Below are positions 26,536-35,756 of a stretch of DNA of 64,000 nt, one piece after another. Location: the NCBI RefSeq assembly GCF_022179545.1, contig NZ_AP025518.1:372001-436000 (forward strand), in the 5' to 3' direction. Each line of letters opens with the position of its first letter. Position 1 is the first letter of the stretch. Both the position numbers and the translations under genes were made by a program. The notes beneath the pieces were generated by a model. It searched no databases. It was not told the DNA's origin and worked only from the letters and a program-made list of their open reading frames with translations. Origin of the DNA: Mycolicibacterium fortuitum subsp. fortuitum (GTDB lineage: Bacteria; Actinomycetota; Actinomycetes; Mycobacteriales; Mycobacteriaceae).

Positions 26536-28452
26536 TCATGCCTCCTGCACTGTGAAGTCTGACCAGACGGGTTCGTTGATGGCGGAACGGTATTCACTCA
26601 GCCGCCACGGGCTGACGGTGTGGATCTCACCGTCGGCATTCTTGAAATAGGAGTGTTTGATCGAGGGCTGCGCCCACACGGTCTGGCGGATGGCTTCCTG
26701 TGAGCGCCGGTGCCAGTCCTTGGTCGGCTCGGGCAGCGGCTCCATGGTCCGCAGCCCCTCGGTGATGAGATGTTCTAGGCACTGGTTGATGTAGCGCATC
26801 TGGAGTTCGGAGTTCAGGATGAGGCTGCCACCGTGGGCCAGGTGGGTTCCGGGACCGTAGGTCATGAAGAAGTTCGGGAAACCGGGCACTGTGATGCCGC
26901 GGTAAGCGTATGGACGCTGCCCCCATACTTCGTGCAGGTCGATGCCGTCGCGTCCGGTGATGGTCATCGGGAACAGCACGTCAGTCGCGCGGAAACCGGT
27001 GGCGTACACGATGATATCGGCGTCGTACGTCTCGCCGTCGGCCGTGACGATTCCGGTTGGGGTGATGCGTTCGATCGGGGTGCGGATCAGGTCCACGTTG
27101 TCGCGCTTGAGGGCGCCCAGCCAGCTGCCGTTGTCCTGCAGTGTGCGCTTGCCGGTGGCCGGATAGTCCGGCAGCACCTTGGCCAGCAGCTCGGCGTCCT
27201 CACCGACCTGGGTGGTGATCCAGTCGGTGAACATGATGCGGGCGACGGCGTTGATCTCGCTGACAGCGTTGCCGTGATCGTTGTAGTCGGGATCAACGCG
27301 CGCGGCGTCCAGGCCCTTGTCGGCTCCGGGCCACAGCAGCAGGAAGCGGTACCAGCGGCCGTAGTAGGGCAGGTGTTCCATCGCCCAGCGGACGCCGTCC
27401 GCGACGGGCTCGTGGTACATCGGGTTGGGGAACATCCACTGCGCGGTGCGCTGAAAGACCGTGAGGTGCGCGACCTTGTCGGCGATGGCCGGGGCGATCT
27501 GGAAGCCGCTGGCTCCCGCGCCGATCAGCGCCACCCGCTTGCCGGTGACGTCCACGTCGTGGTCCCACGCCGCGGAGTGAAAGGCCGGTCCGGCAAAGGT
27601 TTCCGCGCCGGGGAAGTCAGGAATGTGAGGCCGGTTCAGTTGGCCGACGGCGGTGATGACCGCGTTGGCCTTGAGAGTTTCCGTCCCGGCCGCCGAACGC
27701 ACCGTGACGTTCCACATCTCGCCGTCCCACGCCGCGGAGACCACCTCGGTGTTCCACCGGATGTTCGGTTCCAGCTCGTGGCGGTCCACCACGTCACGGA
27801 AGTACTGGCGCAGCTCGGGCTGTTCGGCGAAGAAGTGGTCCCAGTGGTTGCTGGGTTCGAAGCTGTAGCAATAGAAGTGGTTGGCCACGTCCACTCGGGC
27901 GCCGGGATAGCTGTTCTCCCACCAGGTTCCGCCGGGGCCGGCGTTCTTCTCCACGATCGTGAAGTCGATGCCGGCTTGCTTGAGGCGCACGCCGGCCAGC
28001 ACTCCGGATTCGCCGCAGCCGATCACGATGACGCTGAAATCGCCGGTGTTCTCCAGGGTTCGGGGCCGGCGCGGGTCGACTCCCTCGAGGTCGAGTTCTT
28101 CGAGCATCAGCGGCACGTTGTCGTCGTCGACCGGCTCGCAGGCCGCCCAGTCCATCATCTCCCGGACCACCTCGGCGGGCAGCGGATCGGGGACGGGGCA
28201 GCCCCGGTCGCGGTAGTCGGCGATCACCGGTAGTGCCACCTCACGGGCGCGGGCCTTGTCTTCCTCGCTCATGAAGCCCTGGACCTCGTTGAGGAACAGG
28301 CCGGCCTGCTTGAACTCGCGGATGTAGCGCGGGTCGCCGGTGATGTGCACGAGCGAGAGCAGCAGCGTCGGGATGCTGACCTGCTCCAATGCTGCCGCGA
28401 TCTCGGCATCGGGCGTTGTGAAGGGCTGGCCGACGTGGAAACTCCGGGTCAC
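26536..28452 (-). CDS. Baeyer-Villiger monooxygenase, 4-hydroxyacetophenone monooxygenase type
   Basis: The 638-residue flavoprotein converts ketones to esters or lactones with FAD, NADPH and O2. It has the ~135-residue N-terminal extension seen in HAPMO-type enzymes (about 640 aa), then two Rossmann motifs (VIVIGCGESGVLAGVRL and VALIGAGASGFQIAPAI) flanking the BVMO fingerprint FAGPAFHSAAWD. GGTWWENSYPGARVD is the FAD-side signature. Start GTG 28452. A near-perfect 10-bp inverted repeat sits just upstream. The alcohol dehydrogenase follows with overlapping codons. Confidence 0.92.
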   Translation of the reverse strand: MTRSFHVGQPFTTPDAEIAAALEQVSIPTLLLSLVHITGDPRYIREFKQAGLFLNEVQGFMSEEDKARAREVALPVIADYRDRGCPVPDPLPAEVVREMMDWAACEPVDDDNVPLMLEELDLEGVDPRRPRTLENTGDFSVIVIGCGESGVLAGVRLKQAGIDFTIVEKNAGPGGTWWENSYPGARVDVANHFYCYSFEPSNHWDHFFAEQPELRQYFRDVVDRHELEPNIRWNTEVVSAAWDGEMWNVTVRSAAGTETLKANAVITAVGQLNRPHIPDFPGAETFAGPAFHSAAWDHDVDVTGKRVALIGAGASGFQIAPAIADKVAHLTVFQRTAQWMFPNPMYHEPVADGVRWAMEHLPYYGRWYRFLLLWPGADKGLDAARVDPDYNDHGNAVSEINAVARIMFTDWITTQVGEDAELLAKVLPDYPATGKRTLQDNGSWLGALKRDNVDLIRTPIERITPTGIVTADGETYDADIIVYATGFRATDVLFPMTITGRDGIDLHEVWGQRPYAYRGITVPGFPNFFMTYGPGTHLAHGGSLILNSELQMRYINQCLEHLITEGLRTMEPLPEPTKDWHRRSQEAIRQTVWAQPSIKHSYFKNADGEIHTVSPWRLSEYRSAINEPVWSDFTVQEA

Positions 28453-28458
28453 GCGGCG

Positions 28459-28481
28459 TTACGCTACGCGCCGTAGCGTTA
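28459..28481. promoter_or_regulatory. Inverted repeat upstream of the BVMO-ADH operon
   Basis: TTACGCTACG-CGC-CGTAGCGTTA has 10-bp arms with a single mismatch and ends 7 bp before the BVMO GTG. This is typical in size for a TetR-family operator. No regulator gene is adjacent, so the cognate protein must be encoded elsewhere or was lost when the neighbouring DNA rearranged. Confidence 0.6.
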
Positions 28482-28854
28482 TGTGACAAGAGGTGGTTTC
28501 AGGTGCTGTCGGTTGCAATTCTCCGTGGCATTGTGCATTTCGGATTGGCAGACGATGGCGAATTCGCCATCTCGAACTGCAAAAGGTATGACTTTTGAGG
28601 TTCACGCCGGAGGGTTGCCAGTGTGCAGCCCAGCCGTAGCGAGGGCCGCTGATTCTGGCCGGCGACCGTGGCAAGTCTGCGCTTCGCAATTTGGTCGCCT
28701 GCCGGAGGTGGTTCCTTCTGGTGGTCGTGTGCCCGAACGGCAGCAATTGTCGTTACATAGCCAAATCCTCGATAGAGGAACTTCAGCGAGTCTCCACCGC
28801 CGAAGCGGCACCAATTTCTATTGTCGAACCTCCACACTCTTGATCGGACAGTAG
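28482..28854. other. Gene-free stretch, AT-richer than its surroundings, with an 18-bp palindrome
   Basis: No coding frame here looks real. Base composition is clearly less GC-rich than the neighbouring genes. The centre holds a perfect 18-bp palindrome, GATGGCGAATTCGCCATC (28554-28571). The stretch precedes a truncated ATPase gene and probably came with it as foreign DNA. Confidence 0.5.
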
Positions 28855-29030
28855 ATGTTTCTATCGCAGTTGCTACTGCAACGCTTTCGCTCTTGCCGCG
28901 ACACGGTGGTGAAGTTCGCCCCGGACCTCACCGTGGTCGTGGGTGAGAACGCGGCAGGAAAGTCGGCCATCGTCGATGCTCTCAGACTGGTGACGTTTCC
29001 CGCCTCGGGACGGCAGTCTGCCTGGTTCAG
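28855..29030 (+). pseudogene. Truncated OLD/RecF-like ATPase (N-terminal fragment)
   Basis: From ATG 28855 the frame begins MFLSQLLLQRFRSCRDTVVKF, then DLTVVVGENAAGKSAIVDALRLV, the N-terminal strand and Walker A (GENAAGKS) of OLD-family or SMC-like ATPases, which often occur in phage defence. About 58 residues later homology appears to stop near WF, where the IS3 remnant begins. A full OLD protein has several hundred residues, so this is a stub. The exact junction is estimated. Confidence 0.7.
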
Positions 29031-29838
29031 TGGCGGGGTCTGCTGCATGATCAGGTGACAGTTACGGTAACGCGGCCTGACTGGCCGGTGTGGTCATGAT
29101 GGCTTCGAATTCGATCGGGGTCAACCGCCCGAGTCCGGCTTGGCGTCGGCGGCGATGGTAGGTCCGTTCGATCCAGGTGACGATGGCGATCCGCAACTCT
29201 TCGCGTGTGCTCCAGCGGCGGCGATCGAGCACGTTCTTTTGGAGCAGAGCGAAAAAGCTTTCCATGGCCGCATTGTCGCCGGCCGCACCGACCCGGCCCA
29301 TCGATCCGACCATCTCGTAGCGGCCGAGTGCGTGGACGAATCGTCTTGACCTGAACTGAGATCCGCGATCAGAATGCAGAATGCACCCGGCCATATCACC
29401 GCGGCGCGCCACCGCACTACTGAGCGCTGCGCTGGCCAACCGGGACTTCATCCGGGAGTCGATCGAGTACCCAACGATGCGGTTGGAGAATACGTCCTTG
29501 ATCGCGCAGAGATAGAGCTTGCCTTCATCGGTGCGATGCTCGGTGATATCGGCCAGCCACAGACGATTTGAGGCATCAGCGGTGAAGTCCTGCTCGACCA
29601 GGTCATCGTGGACCGGCGGGCCAACCTTGCCGTTCTTGCCGCGCAACTTGGGCGAACACGCTCCACAACTGATTCTGCGAGCAGATCCGCCAGGCGGTGC
29701 GCTCGGCCATCGACTCGCCGGCCTCTCGGGCCTCTTCGACCAGGTAGCGATAGCCGACCTCGGGGTCGTCGTTATGGGCGTCGAACAGGGCGTTGGCGCG
29801 ATAGGCCTCGACGAGTTCGGCGTCGGTGATGGGATGCG
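29031..29838 (-). mobile_element. IS3-family insertion sequence remnant
   Basis: Reading right to left, two frames together give the integrase core of an IS3-family OrfB: an upstream piece (about 29830-29640, PITDAELVEAYRAN...TAWRICSQNQLWSVF) and, after a frameshift near 29640, the catalytic part to the stop at 29062 (GPPVHDDLVEQDF, WLADITEH, HSDRGSQFRS, NAAMESFFALLQKNVL). The DDE residues are in the WLADITEH, SDRG and MESFF motifs. OrfA and the first part of OrfB are missing, and I see no paired terminal repeats, so the element cannot move by itself. It separates two truncated genes. Confidence 0.85.
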
Positions 29839-30097
29839 CGGCGCCACACGGCACCTGCTCGCCCGCGCCACCACCGGCTACGTGGGGGCCGCGGACCTGC
29901 CCTCCGACGTCCTTGCCCGCGCGGCACGACGCAAACTGTCTGGTTTGGAGCAGGCGGAGGCGCAAATGATCATGCGCGCACTGCACGAAGCCGGGGGCAA
30001 CAAACAGCAGGCGGCTGACACCTTAGGCATTGCCCGATCCACCCTGTACCGCAAAGTGCGCGCCCTCGGTCTGGATCTGCGGGTAAATGCCTACTGA
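29839..30097 (+). pseudogene. C-terminal fragment of a Fis-type activator
   Basis: The open frame ending at 30097 carries HLLARATTGYVGAADLPSD, then LSGLEQAEAQMIMRALHEAGG and the Fis helix-turn-helix NKQQAADTLGIARSTLYRKVRALGLDL. It aligns along its length with the C-terminus of the intact activator at 56625-58406 (for example AGGNKHQAAAKLGIARSTLYRKMRSLGID). Everything upstream was removed at the IS3 junction. It is therefore a truncated paralogue. Left boundary approximate. Confidence 0.8.
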
Positions 30098-30114
30098 CAG
30101 CCGAAGGCCTGCAC

Positions 30115-30131
30115 TGGCGCGGAATGCAACA
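30115..30131 (+). promoter_or_regulatory. Island operator motif, site H
   Basis: TGGCGC-GGAAT-GCAACA is a variant of TGTCGC-N5-GCGACA, 120 bp upstream of the enoyl-CoA hydratase start. The right arm is identical to those of the sites at 33061 and 39490. Confidence 0.45.
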
Positions 30132-30250
30132 CCACACCCAAACTGTGCGCCCATAGCCTCACAGTCGAGCCCACACGATGTGGTGCCTTTCGATCACAGT
30201 TGAGGTCTTCTGATGCAGCCCACCCACGTCATCACCGTGGTAGCGACACC

Positions 30251-31069
30251 ATGCCCACCGCCCACCCTGCACCGTCGACCGCAGCGAGGCCGCCGATGAG
30301 CTCAGGACAGGTCACCTTCGACACCGACGGACCCGTCGCGATCATCACGTTGGATCGCCCACAGGCACTCAACGCGTTGACCGTTGACATGCTAAGCCAG
30401 CTGGCCGCGGCTTTCGGGGATGCCGCAGCCGACGACAGTATCAGGGCCATCGTGCTCACCGGCGCCGGCGAACGCGCGTTCTGCACCGGCGGCGACCTGG
30501 CCGAACTGATTCCGCGTCTGACTGCCGGGGAACTGAGCATCCTCGTGCCCGATGCGAGCAAGCGCTTCTTCAGCGACATCTTCAAGCCGATCATCGCGGC
30601 GGTCAACGGGGTCTGTGTCGGCGGCGGACTGGAGATGCTGCTCGGCACCGACCTGCGCCTCGCGACCCCCTCAGCCGCGTTCGGACTGCCCGAGGTGCGC
30701 TGGGGTCTGATCGCCGGCGGAGGCAGTCACGTCCGACTGCCTCAACAAGTGCCCTGGGCCATCGCGATGCAAATGTTGCTGACCGGCGAGCCGATCAGTG
30801 CCCAACGCGCCCACCAAGCCGGGCTCATCAACGACATCGTCGAACACGAGGCGTTACTCGCCCATGCCGTCGGGGTGGCTAAAGCCATCAGCGCCAACGC
30901 CCCTCGCGCCGTGCAGACCGCCAAAGAAATTGCCGTGCGTGCATTGGCCAACGACGCGGCATTCAACCTCGAGTACGCCTTCAACAAGCAAGTCATCACC
31001 TCCGACGACGCAAGCGAAGGACCACGCGCCTTCACTGAGAAGCGCACGCCCCACTTCACAGGAAAATAG
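30251..31069 (+). CDS. Enoyl-CoA hydratase/isomerase (crotonase family)
   Basis: The protein of about 270 residues has the crotonase core: GPVAIITLDRPQALNALT, the oxyanion-hole segments GAGERAFCTGGDLAEL and NGVCVGGGLEMLLGTDLRLA, and the second catalytic region FGLPEVRWGLIAGGG. It hydrates or isomerises an unsaturated acyl-CoA in the island's beta-oxidation. Start uncertain: ATG 30251 gives 272 residues, ATG 30296 gives 257 and fits usual family length better. The acyl-CoA dehydrogenase follows 11 bp downstream. Confidence 0.88.
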   Translation: MPTAHPAPSTAARPPMSSGQVTFDTDGPVAIITLDRPQALNALTVDMLSQLAAAFGDAAADDSIRAIVLTGAGERAFCTGGDLAELIPRLTAGELSILVPDASKRFFSDIFKPIIAAVNGVCVGGGLEMLLGTDLRLATPSAAFGLPEVRWGLIAGGGSHVRLPQQVPWAIAMQMLLTGEPISAQRAHQAGLINDIVEHEALLAHAVGVAKAISANAPRAVQTAKEIAVRALANDAAFNLEYAFNKQVITSDDASEGPRAFTEKRTPHFTGK

Positions 31070-31080
31070 GAGCGCACCCG

Positions 31081-32265
31081 GTGAATGCCAGCCCCACCCT
31101 CGGCGTGCATCCCGCCCACGCCGACCTTGTCGCGTCCGTATTCGACGCCGTCGACAGTGTCGTGGCAGCCTGCCCACCCTCGCTATACCTGCAACGGGCC
31201 CGCCAGCGCACCCACGCACCAGAACTCTGGGAAGCCATCGTGGCGGCCGACTTGCTGGCCATCGGCATCCCCGAACATCTCGGCGGCGCCGGCGCCGGCG
31301 GCGGCCTGACCGGATGCGTTGCCGTCATGGAGGCGTTGTCTCGGGCCGGCGTGCCGCCACTGCAATACTCCCTGACCACCTTTTCTCGCGAAGCCATCCT
31401 GCGCTTCGGAACGCAAGCCCACATCCGAGACCATGTGCTCACCACCATCAGCGGTGAGCGCCGCTTCTGCCTGGGCGTCACCGAACCCGAGGCGGGAACG
31501 AACTCGTTCGCTTCGCGCACCACCGCACGGCGCACAGAAGCCGGATACCGAATCAACGGCCAGAAGGTATATATCTCCGCTGCCGATGAATCCGACCACA
31601 TCCTGCTGCTGGCCCGCACCGCGCAGCCAGGAGAACACGTCGGCCGCCGGCACGGTTTCGGGATCTTCGCCGTCGATCTCAACACGCCCGGGGTCAGCAT
31701 GCGACAGCTCGACATTGAATGGTATGCACCGGAATACCAGTTCGAAGTGTTCTTCGATGACGTCGAGGTACCCGCTGAGGCGCTGATCGGGGAAGAAGGA
31801 CTGGGTTTCGATCACCTGCTCAGCGTGCTGAACCAGGAAAGGATTACCATCGCGGCCTGGGCGCTGGGACTGGGCGAGTACGCGCTGTCCAAAGCGGTCG
31901 AGTACGCCAAAACCCGCGCACCGTTCGGCCGACCCATCGGCGCATTTCAAGCAGTGCAACACCCGCTCGCGCTCGCCAAAGCCGAGATGGCCGCCGCACG
32001 TCACGTCATGTACACCGCCGCAGCACAATACGACGCTGGAGAGGATGCCGGCGAGCAGGCCAACATGGCCAAACTGCTGGCATCGCGGGCGGCGCTATCG
32101 GCCATCGATGCCGCCATACAAACCCACGGGGGCGCGGCTTTCGTCTACGAAACCGATGTCATCACGCTCTGGCCGATGATCCGTGTCCTCCAGATCGCCC
32201 CCATCAACAACGAGAGCGTTCTGAACTATCTGGGGGAGCGACTTCTCGGCCTCCCGCGAAGCTGA
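31081..32265 (+). CDS. Acyl-CoA dehydrogenase
   Basis: The 394-residue flavoenzyme has the ACAD segments FCLGVTEPEAGTNSF, RINGQKVYISAADESDH, KTRAPFGRPIGAFQAVQHPLA and AIQTHGGAAFVYE. The usual C-terminal EGT catalytic glutamate motif is absent (the region reads MIRVLQIAPINNESVLNY), so the base is placed elsewhere, as in some ACAD subfamilies. The product is most like the ACAD at 62525 near the right edge. GTG start at 31081. It is followed after 3 bp by the broken SDR gene, forming one operon. Confidence 0.88.
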   Translation: MNASPTLGVHPAHADLVASVFDAVDSVVAACPPSLYLQRARQRTHAPELWEAIVAADLLAIGIPEHLGGAGAGGGLTGCVAVMEALSRAGVPPLQYSLTTFSREAILRFGTQAHIRDHVLTTISGERRFCLGVTEPEAGTNSFASRTTARRTEAGYRINGQKVYISAADESDHILLLARTAQPGEHVGRRHGFGIFAVDLNTPGVSMRQLDIEWYAPEYQFEVFFDDVEVPAEALIGEEGLGFDHLLSVLNQERITIAAWALGLGEYALSKAVEYAKTRAPFGRPIGAFQAVQHPLALAKAEMAAARHVMYTAAAQYDAGEDAGEQANMAKLLASRAALSAIDAAIQTHGGAAFVYETDVITLWPMIRVLQIAPINNESVLNYLGERLLGLPRS

Positions 32266-32268
32266 CTT

Positions 32269-33049
32269 ATGGCCATGCCGAACATCTTTGATCTCACCGG
32301 CCGCGCCGCCATCGTCACCGGTGCCGCCGGCGGGTTGGGAGCCGCGTTTTCCTGGGTACTCGCCCGAGCCGGGGCCAGCGTCATCTGCGCAGACTTCGAT
32401 GCGGACAAAGCCCACCATCTGAGCGAGGAACTCAACGCGGCCGGATTGCATGCGTCCTCGGCCCACCTCGACGTCACCGACGAGGCATCGGTAGCCAAGA
32501 TGACCGACGCGGCGCTGACTCAGCACGCGCGGATGGCAGCGGTGTAGGCCGGCATAGGTGTTCCCTTGGATCCATGCAGCCCGTACATCGAGGCAACGTT
32601 GATGACCTTGCCGTACCGGTTGGCGGCCATGTGCCCCAGAATGGCTCTGCTGCAGAGGAATACGCCATCGAGGTCGACAGCCAATACTCGGCGCCAATGG
32701 TCGGGCTTTACTCGGTGCAGTGGTACCGCCCGGAGGTCACCGATTCCGGCATTGTTGACCAGGATGTCGCAAGGCGGCGGTGGTCAACCTCACGCGTGAA
32801 TGCGCCCTGCAGTACGCCACGCACAACATCCAGATCAACGCACTGTGCCCCGGGTTCGTCCGTACTGGCCTCGCCGGCGGCGTGTATGACGACCCGAGTT
32901 TTGTCGCCGCGCTTAAGGCCCAGGTCCCCATGGGTCGGATTGCCGAGGCCCACGAATTCAGCGGGGCGATCCTGATGCTCGCATCGCACGCCTCCGATTA
33001 CATGACCGGCCAAACGCTGGTGCTCGACGGTGGGGTATCCGCCGGGTAA
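32269..33049 (+). pseudogene. SDR gene disrupted by an internal inversion of about 235 bp
   Basis: The first 88 codons (IFDLTGRAAIVTGAAGGLG..., ending TDAALTQHAR) are normal SDR. From 32771 the C-terminal half is normal again in forward orientation (KAAVVNLTRECALQYATHNIQ...ending TLVLDGGVSAG). The DNA between (about 32535-32770) makes sense only on the opposite strand, where it reads DILVNNAGIGDLRAV, then RYGKVINVASMYGLHG and PAYTAA. Flipping it back restores NNAG, the catalytic Ser and the YxxxK motif (YTAA|K), apart from one extra base at a junction. As it stands translation stops at TAG 32545-32547. Confidence 0.9.
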
Positions 33050-33060
33050 CGGCGTCTCGG

Positions 33061-33077
33061 TGTAGCGCGATGCAACA
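33061..33077 (+). promoter_or_regulatory. Island operator motif, site G
   Basis: TGTAGC-GCGAT-GCAACA, a variant of TGTCGC-N5-GCGACA, lies 85 bp upstream of the BVMO pseudogene start in the only gap that could hold its promoter. Confidence 0.55.
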
Positions 33078-33161
33078 CCAACTCTCCTGAAGTGAGGCTT
33101 GAATCACATGCAGGACAGTACATCTGGCAACTGAGAACCGCTGCACGATGAGGAATGAGCC

Positions 33162-34816
33162 ATGACACAGCGCAATACGACCACCGCGAACACCTCTGCC
33201 GAATCTGGCTCCGAAACCGCCGATGTCGACGTCATCGTAATCGGCGCAGGAATGGGTGGGCTGTACGCCGTGCACCGACTGCGCGACAATCTGGGATTGC
33301 GTGTGCAAGCCTTTGAAGCCGCCTCGGGCGTGGGCGGGACCTGGTACTGGAACCGCTACCCCGGCGCCCGCACCGACAGCCCCTACACCGCGTACCGATA
33401 CAGCTGGTCTGACGATCTTGTCCGGGACTGGACATGGACTGAACGCTATCCCTCTCAGCCCGAGGTCCTCAAATATCTGGAGTTCGTCGCCGACAGGCTT
33501 GACCTTCGCCGCAGTTACTGCTTCAACGCCCGAGTCACCGCAGCCGAGTACGACGACACCACCAACACCTGGACAGTGCGCACCGCAGACGGAACGGCCG
33601 CAACATCGAAATTCCTGGTCTCGGCGCTCGGGCTCGTTTCGGCACCGATCACCCCCACGATCCACGGACTGGACACTTTCGCCGGAACTGTCATCCAGGC
33701 CAGCACATGGCCTCACGAGGACATCGACTTCACCGGCCGACGCGTGGCCCTCATCGGAACCGGATCGACCGGGATACAGATTCTGCCGATCATCGCGCCG
33801 CAGGCCGACGCGGCGACAGTCTTCCAGCGCACGCCCAACTACGTGGTACCAGCCCAGAACCGCACGTTGACCGATCAGGACATCACCGATCTGCGGACGC
33901 CGCACCGCGACATCGCCAAACAGCTACGTCAACACCCCTTTGCGCTGCCCATAGCGACAGTCGGGATGAACGCAGTAGCTGTCGATGAGCAGACCCGCGA
34001 ACGAATCTACGAACAAGCTTGGAATAAAGGCGGATTTCACTTCCTGTTCGAGACATTCGACGATGTCGCGGTCGACGACACCGCCAACGAGACCGCCTGC
34101 GAACTCATCCGCAACAAGATCCGCGCCATCGTCAACGATCCCGACGTCGCCGAACGTCTGACCCCGAAGGGCTACACTTACGGAGCCCAACCGCCCACCC
34201 GCGGGGACCGGCTACTACGAAGCCTATAACCACCCGAACGTCACCCTCGTCGACCTCAACGCCGAACCCATTGAGGCTGTCACCGCCTCCGCGATCCGTA
34301 CCGCACAGAACGCCTATGACGTCGACACCATCATCCTTGCCACCGGGTTCGATGCAGCGACCGGATCATTCACCCGCATCGACATCCGGGGTCGCAACGG
34401 AATCACCCTGACCGATAAGTGGGCGGACGGGCCGCTGATGACCCTGGGCTTCGCCACGGCAGGATTTCCGAACCTGCTCACGGTCACCGGACCGCTGAGC
34501 CCCTTCGCCAATCTGCCGACCTGTATCGAAGAAACCGTTGACTGGAGCGTCGATCTGATCGCGCACATGAACAGCCACGACCTGAACACCGTCGAAGCCG
34601 TCGAGTCCAAGTGAAACCGACTGGGCTCAGACGGTCACAGCGGCGGCCAAGGCGATGACCGCCGCCAAAGGCGTCGACGTGCAGTCCTGGTTCACCGGGG
34701 CAAACGTCGAGGGCAAGGCCCGCGCAGTCAACGTGTTCTTCGGAGGTGCCAACAACTACTTCCAGCTCTGCAGAGAAGCAGCGGCCAATGGCTATGAAGG
34801 ATTTGTCCTGAACTAG
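33162..34816 (+). pseudogene. Baeyer-Villiger monooxygenase with two frameshifts
   Basis: The first 340 or so codons encode a cyclohexanone-monooxygenase-like protein: DVIVIGAGMGGLYAVHRL, GVGGTWYWNRYPGARTDSPY, RVALIGTGSTGIQILPII. The BVMO fingerprint is FAGTVIQASTWP, with Gln where His is usual. Near 34190 the frame is lost; it continues one frame over (TGTGYYEAYNHPNVTLVD...ATGFDAATG...) to TGA 34612-34614. A second shift near 34608 gives the last part (TDWAQTVTAAAKAM...GGANNYFQLCREAAANGYEGFVLN) to TAG 34814-34816. The rebuilt protein would have about 550 residues, the usual length. In known limonene degradation a BVMO acts after LimC; this gene is the natural candidate but is broken. Confidence 0.88.
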
Positions 34817-34893
34817 AAGAACCGGTGCGACCTGACAACGTGCACCTGTTGATGTCTTCCGGATCCCAAACCTGCAGAGCAAAGGAGCTCGCC

Positions 34894-35650
34894 ATGAAGT
34901 ACAGCGTCGTACTGACCCCGACCGCGGACTCACACGAAATCGCCGTGCGCGCAGAGAAACTCGGCTTCGACGGCGTCTGGTTCTTCGACAGTCCACTGCT
35001 GTACACCGATATCTTCGTCGCGATGGCGGTTGCAGCCTCGCGCACCTCCCGGATCCGACTCGGTACCGGGGTCGTCGTGCCCGCCAATCGCATCGCCCCG
35101 GTGACGGCCAATGCCATCGCCTCACTGAATGCCCTGGCGCCAGGCCGGATCACACTGGGCCTCGGAACAGGATTTTCCGGCCGGAACACGCTAGGCAGAA
35201 AGCCCATCCGGCTGGCCCATCTCAAGCACGACATCGATGTCATGCGGTCACTTCTGGACGGAGACCACGTCGAATGGTCCGACCATGAGGGTTCAGCGCG
35301 CAGTGTTCTACCACAACGTGGTAGAGGGGGCACTGGACTTTGACCTGCCCGACACATTGGCGCATCGTGCCGCTGCCTACCGCGACGAGGTCTACTTGAA
35401 TTACCAGCCTGCTGCGGCGCGGCATCTGGAGTTGCACCGCGGGCACCTCACCCGCGTGCGTGACGACGAACGCCGATTCATCGATGCCGACCTGGTACGC
35501 ACCACGTCATTCACAGGCACGCCGTCCGAACTGCGGACGATGTTGGCACGTCTGGGAGCCGTCGGCTGCACGGAGTTCGCGATTCAGATCGTCGCCGGAT
35601 TCGAAGACGAGATCGACCGCTGGGCTGAGCTGTTCGAGCTCGACCACTAG
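34894..35650 (+). pseudogene. LLM-class (F420/flavin) oxidoreductase with internal deletion and frameshift
   Basis: From ATG 34894 (MKYSVVLTPTADSHEIAVRAEKLGFDG) the N-terminal ~130 residues are normal luciferase-like sequence (RIRLGTGVVVPANRIAPVTANAIASLN, PGRITLGLGTGFSGRN). Near 35290 it breaks. The C-terminal part, in the next frame, resumes at VFYHNVVEG and runs through RTTSFTGTPSELRTMLARLGAVG to the stop at 35650. The middle of the barrel, roughly 80-100 residues, is missing. The gene follows the BVMO pseudogene by 78 bp and probably shared its transcript. Confidence 0.78.
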
Positions 35651-35678
35651 CGCCCCCGACGCCGGAACGCCGGGGGCG
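35651..35678. terminator. Stem-loop after the LLM pseudogene
   Basis: CGCCCCCG (35651-35658) pairs perfectly with CGGGGGCG (35671-35678) around a 12-nt loop, directly after the stop codon, followed by TCGTTTG. It probably ended the pseudogenised operon. Confidence 0.6.
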
Positions 35679-35750
35679 TCGTTTGACACAACGTGGCATC
35701 TCTATCGCCAGAACCTGTTCTCGGTGTTGGCTGTCAGACAAGAACGCTGG

Positions 35751-35756
35751 GCTAGC
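35751..35756. repeat. Target-site duplication, left copy
   Basis: GCTAGC, repeated at 36843-36848 on the other side of the IS481-type element. It contains the CTAG core preferred by this family. Its CTA is the transposase stop codon read on the minus strand. Confidence 0.75.

Noticed and set aside
26833..28233. Plus-strand frame of about 466 codons opposite the BVMO
   Set aside because: It is a shadow of the BVMO gene and has no recognisable domain.
33100..33117. Possible second operator site beside site G (TGAATC...AGGACA)
   Set aside because: The spacer is 6 bp rather than 5 and both arms are weak, so it was left out of the motif set.
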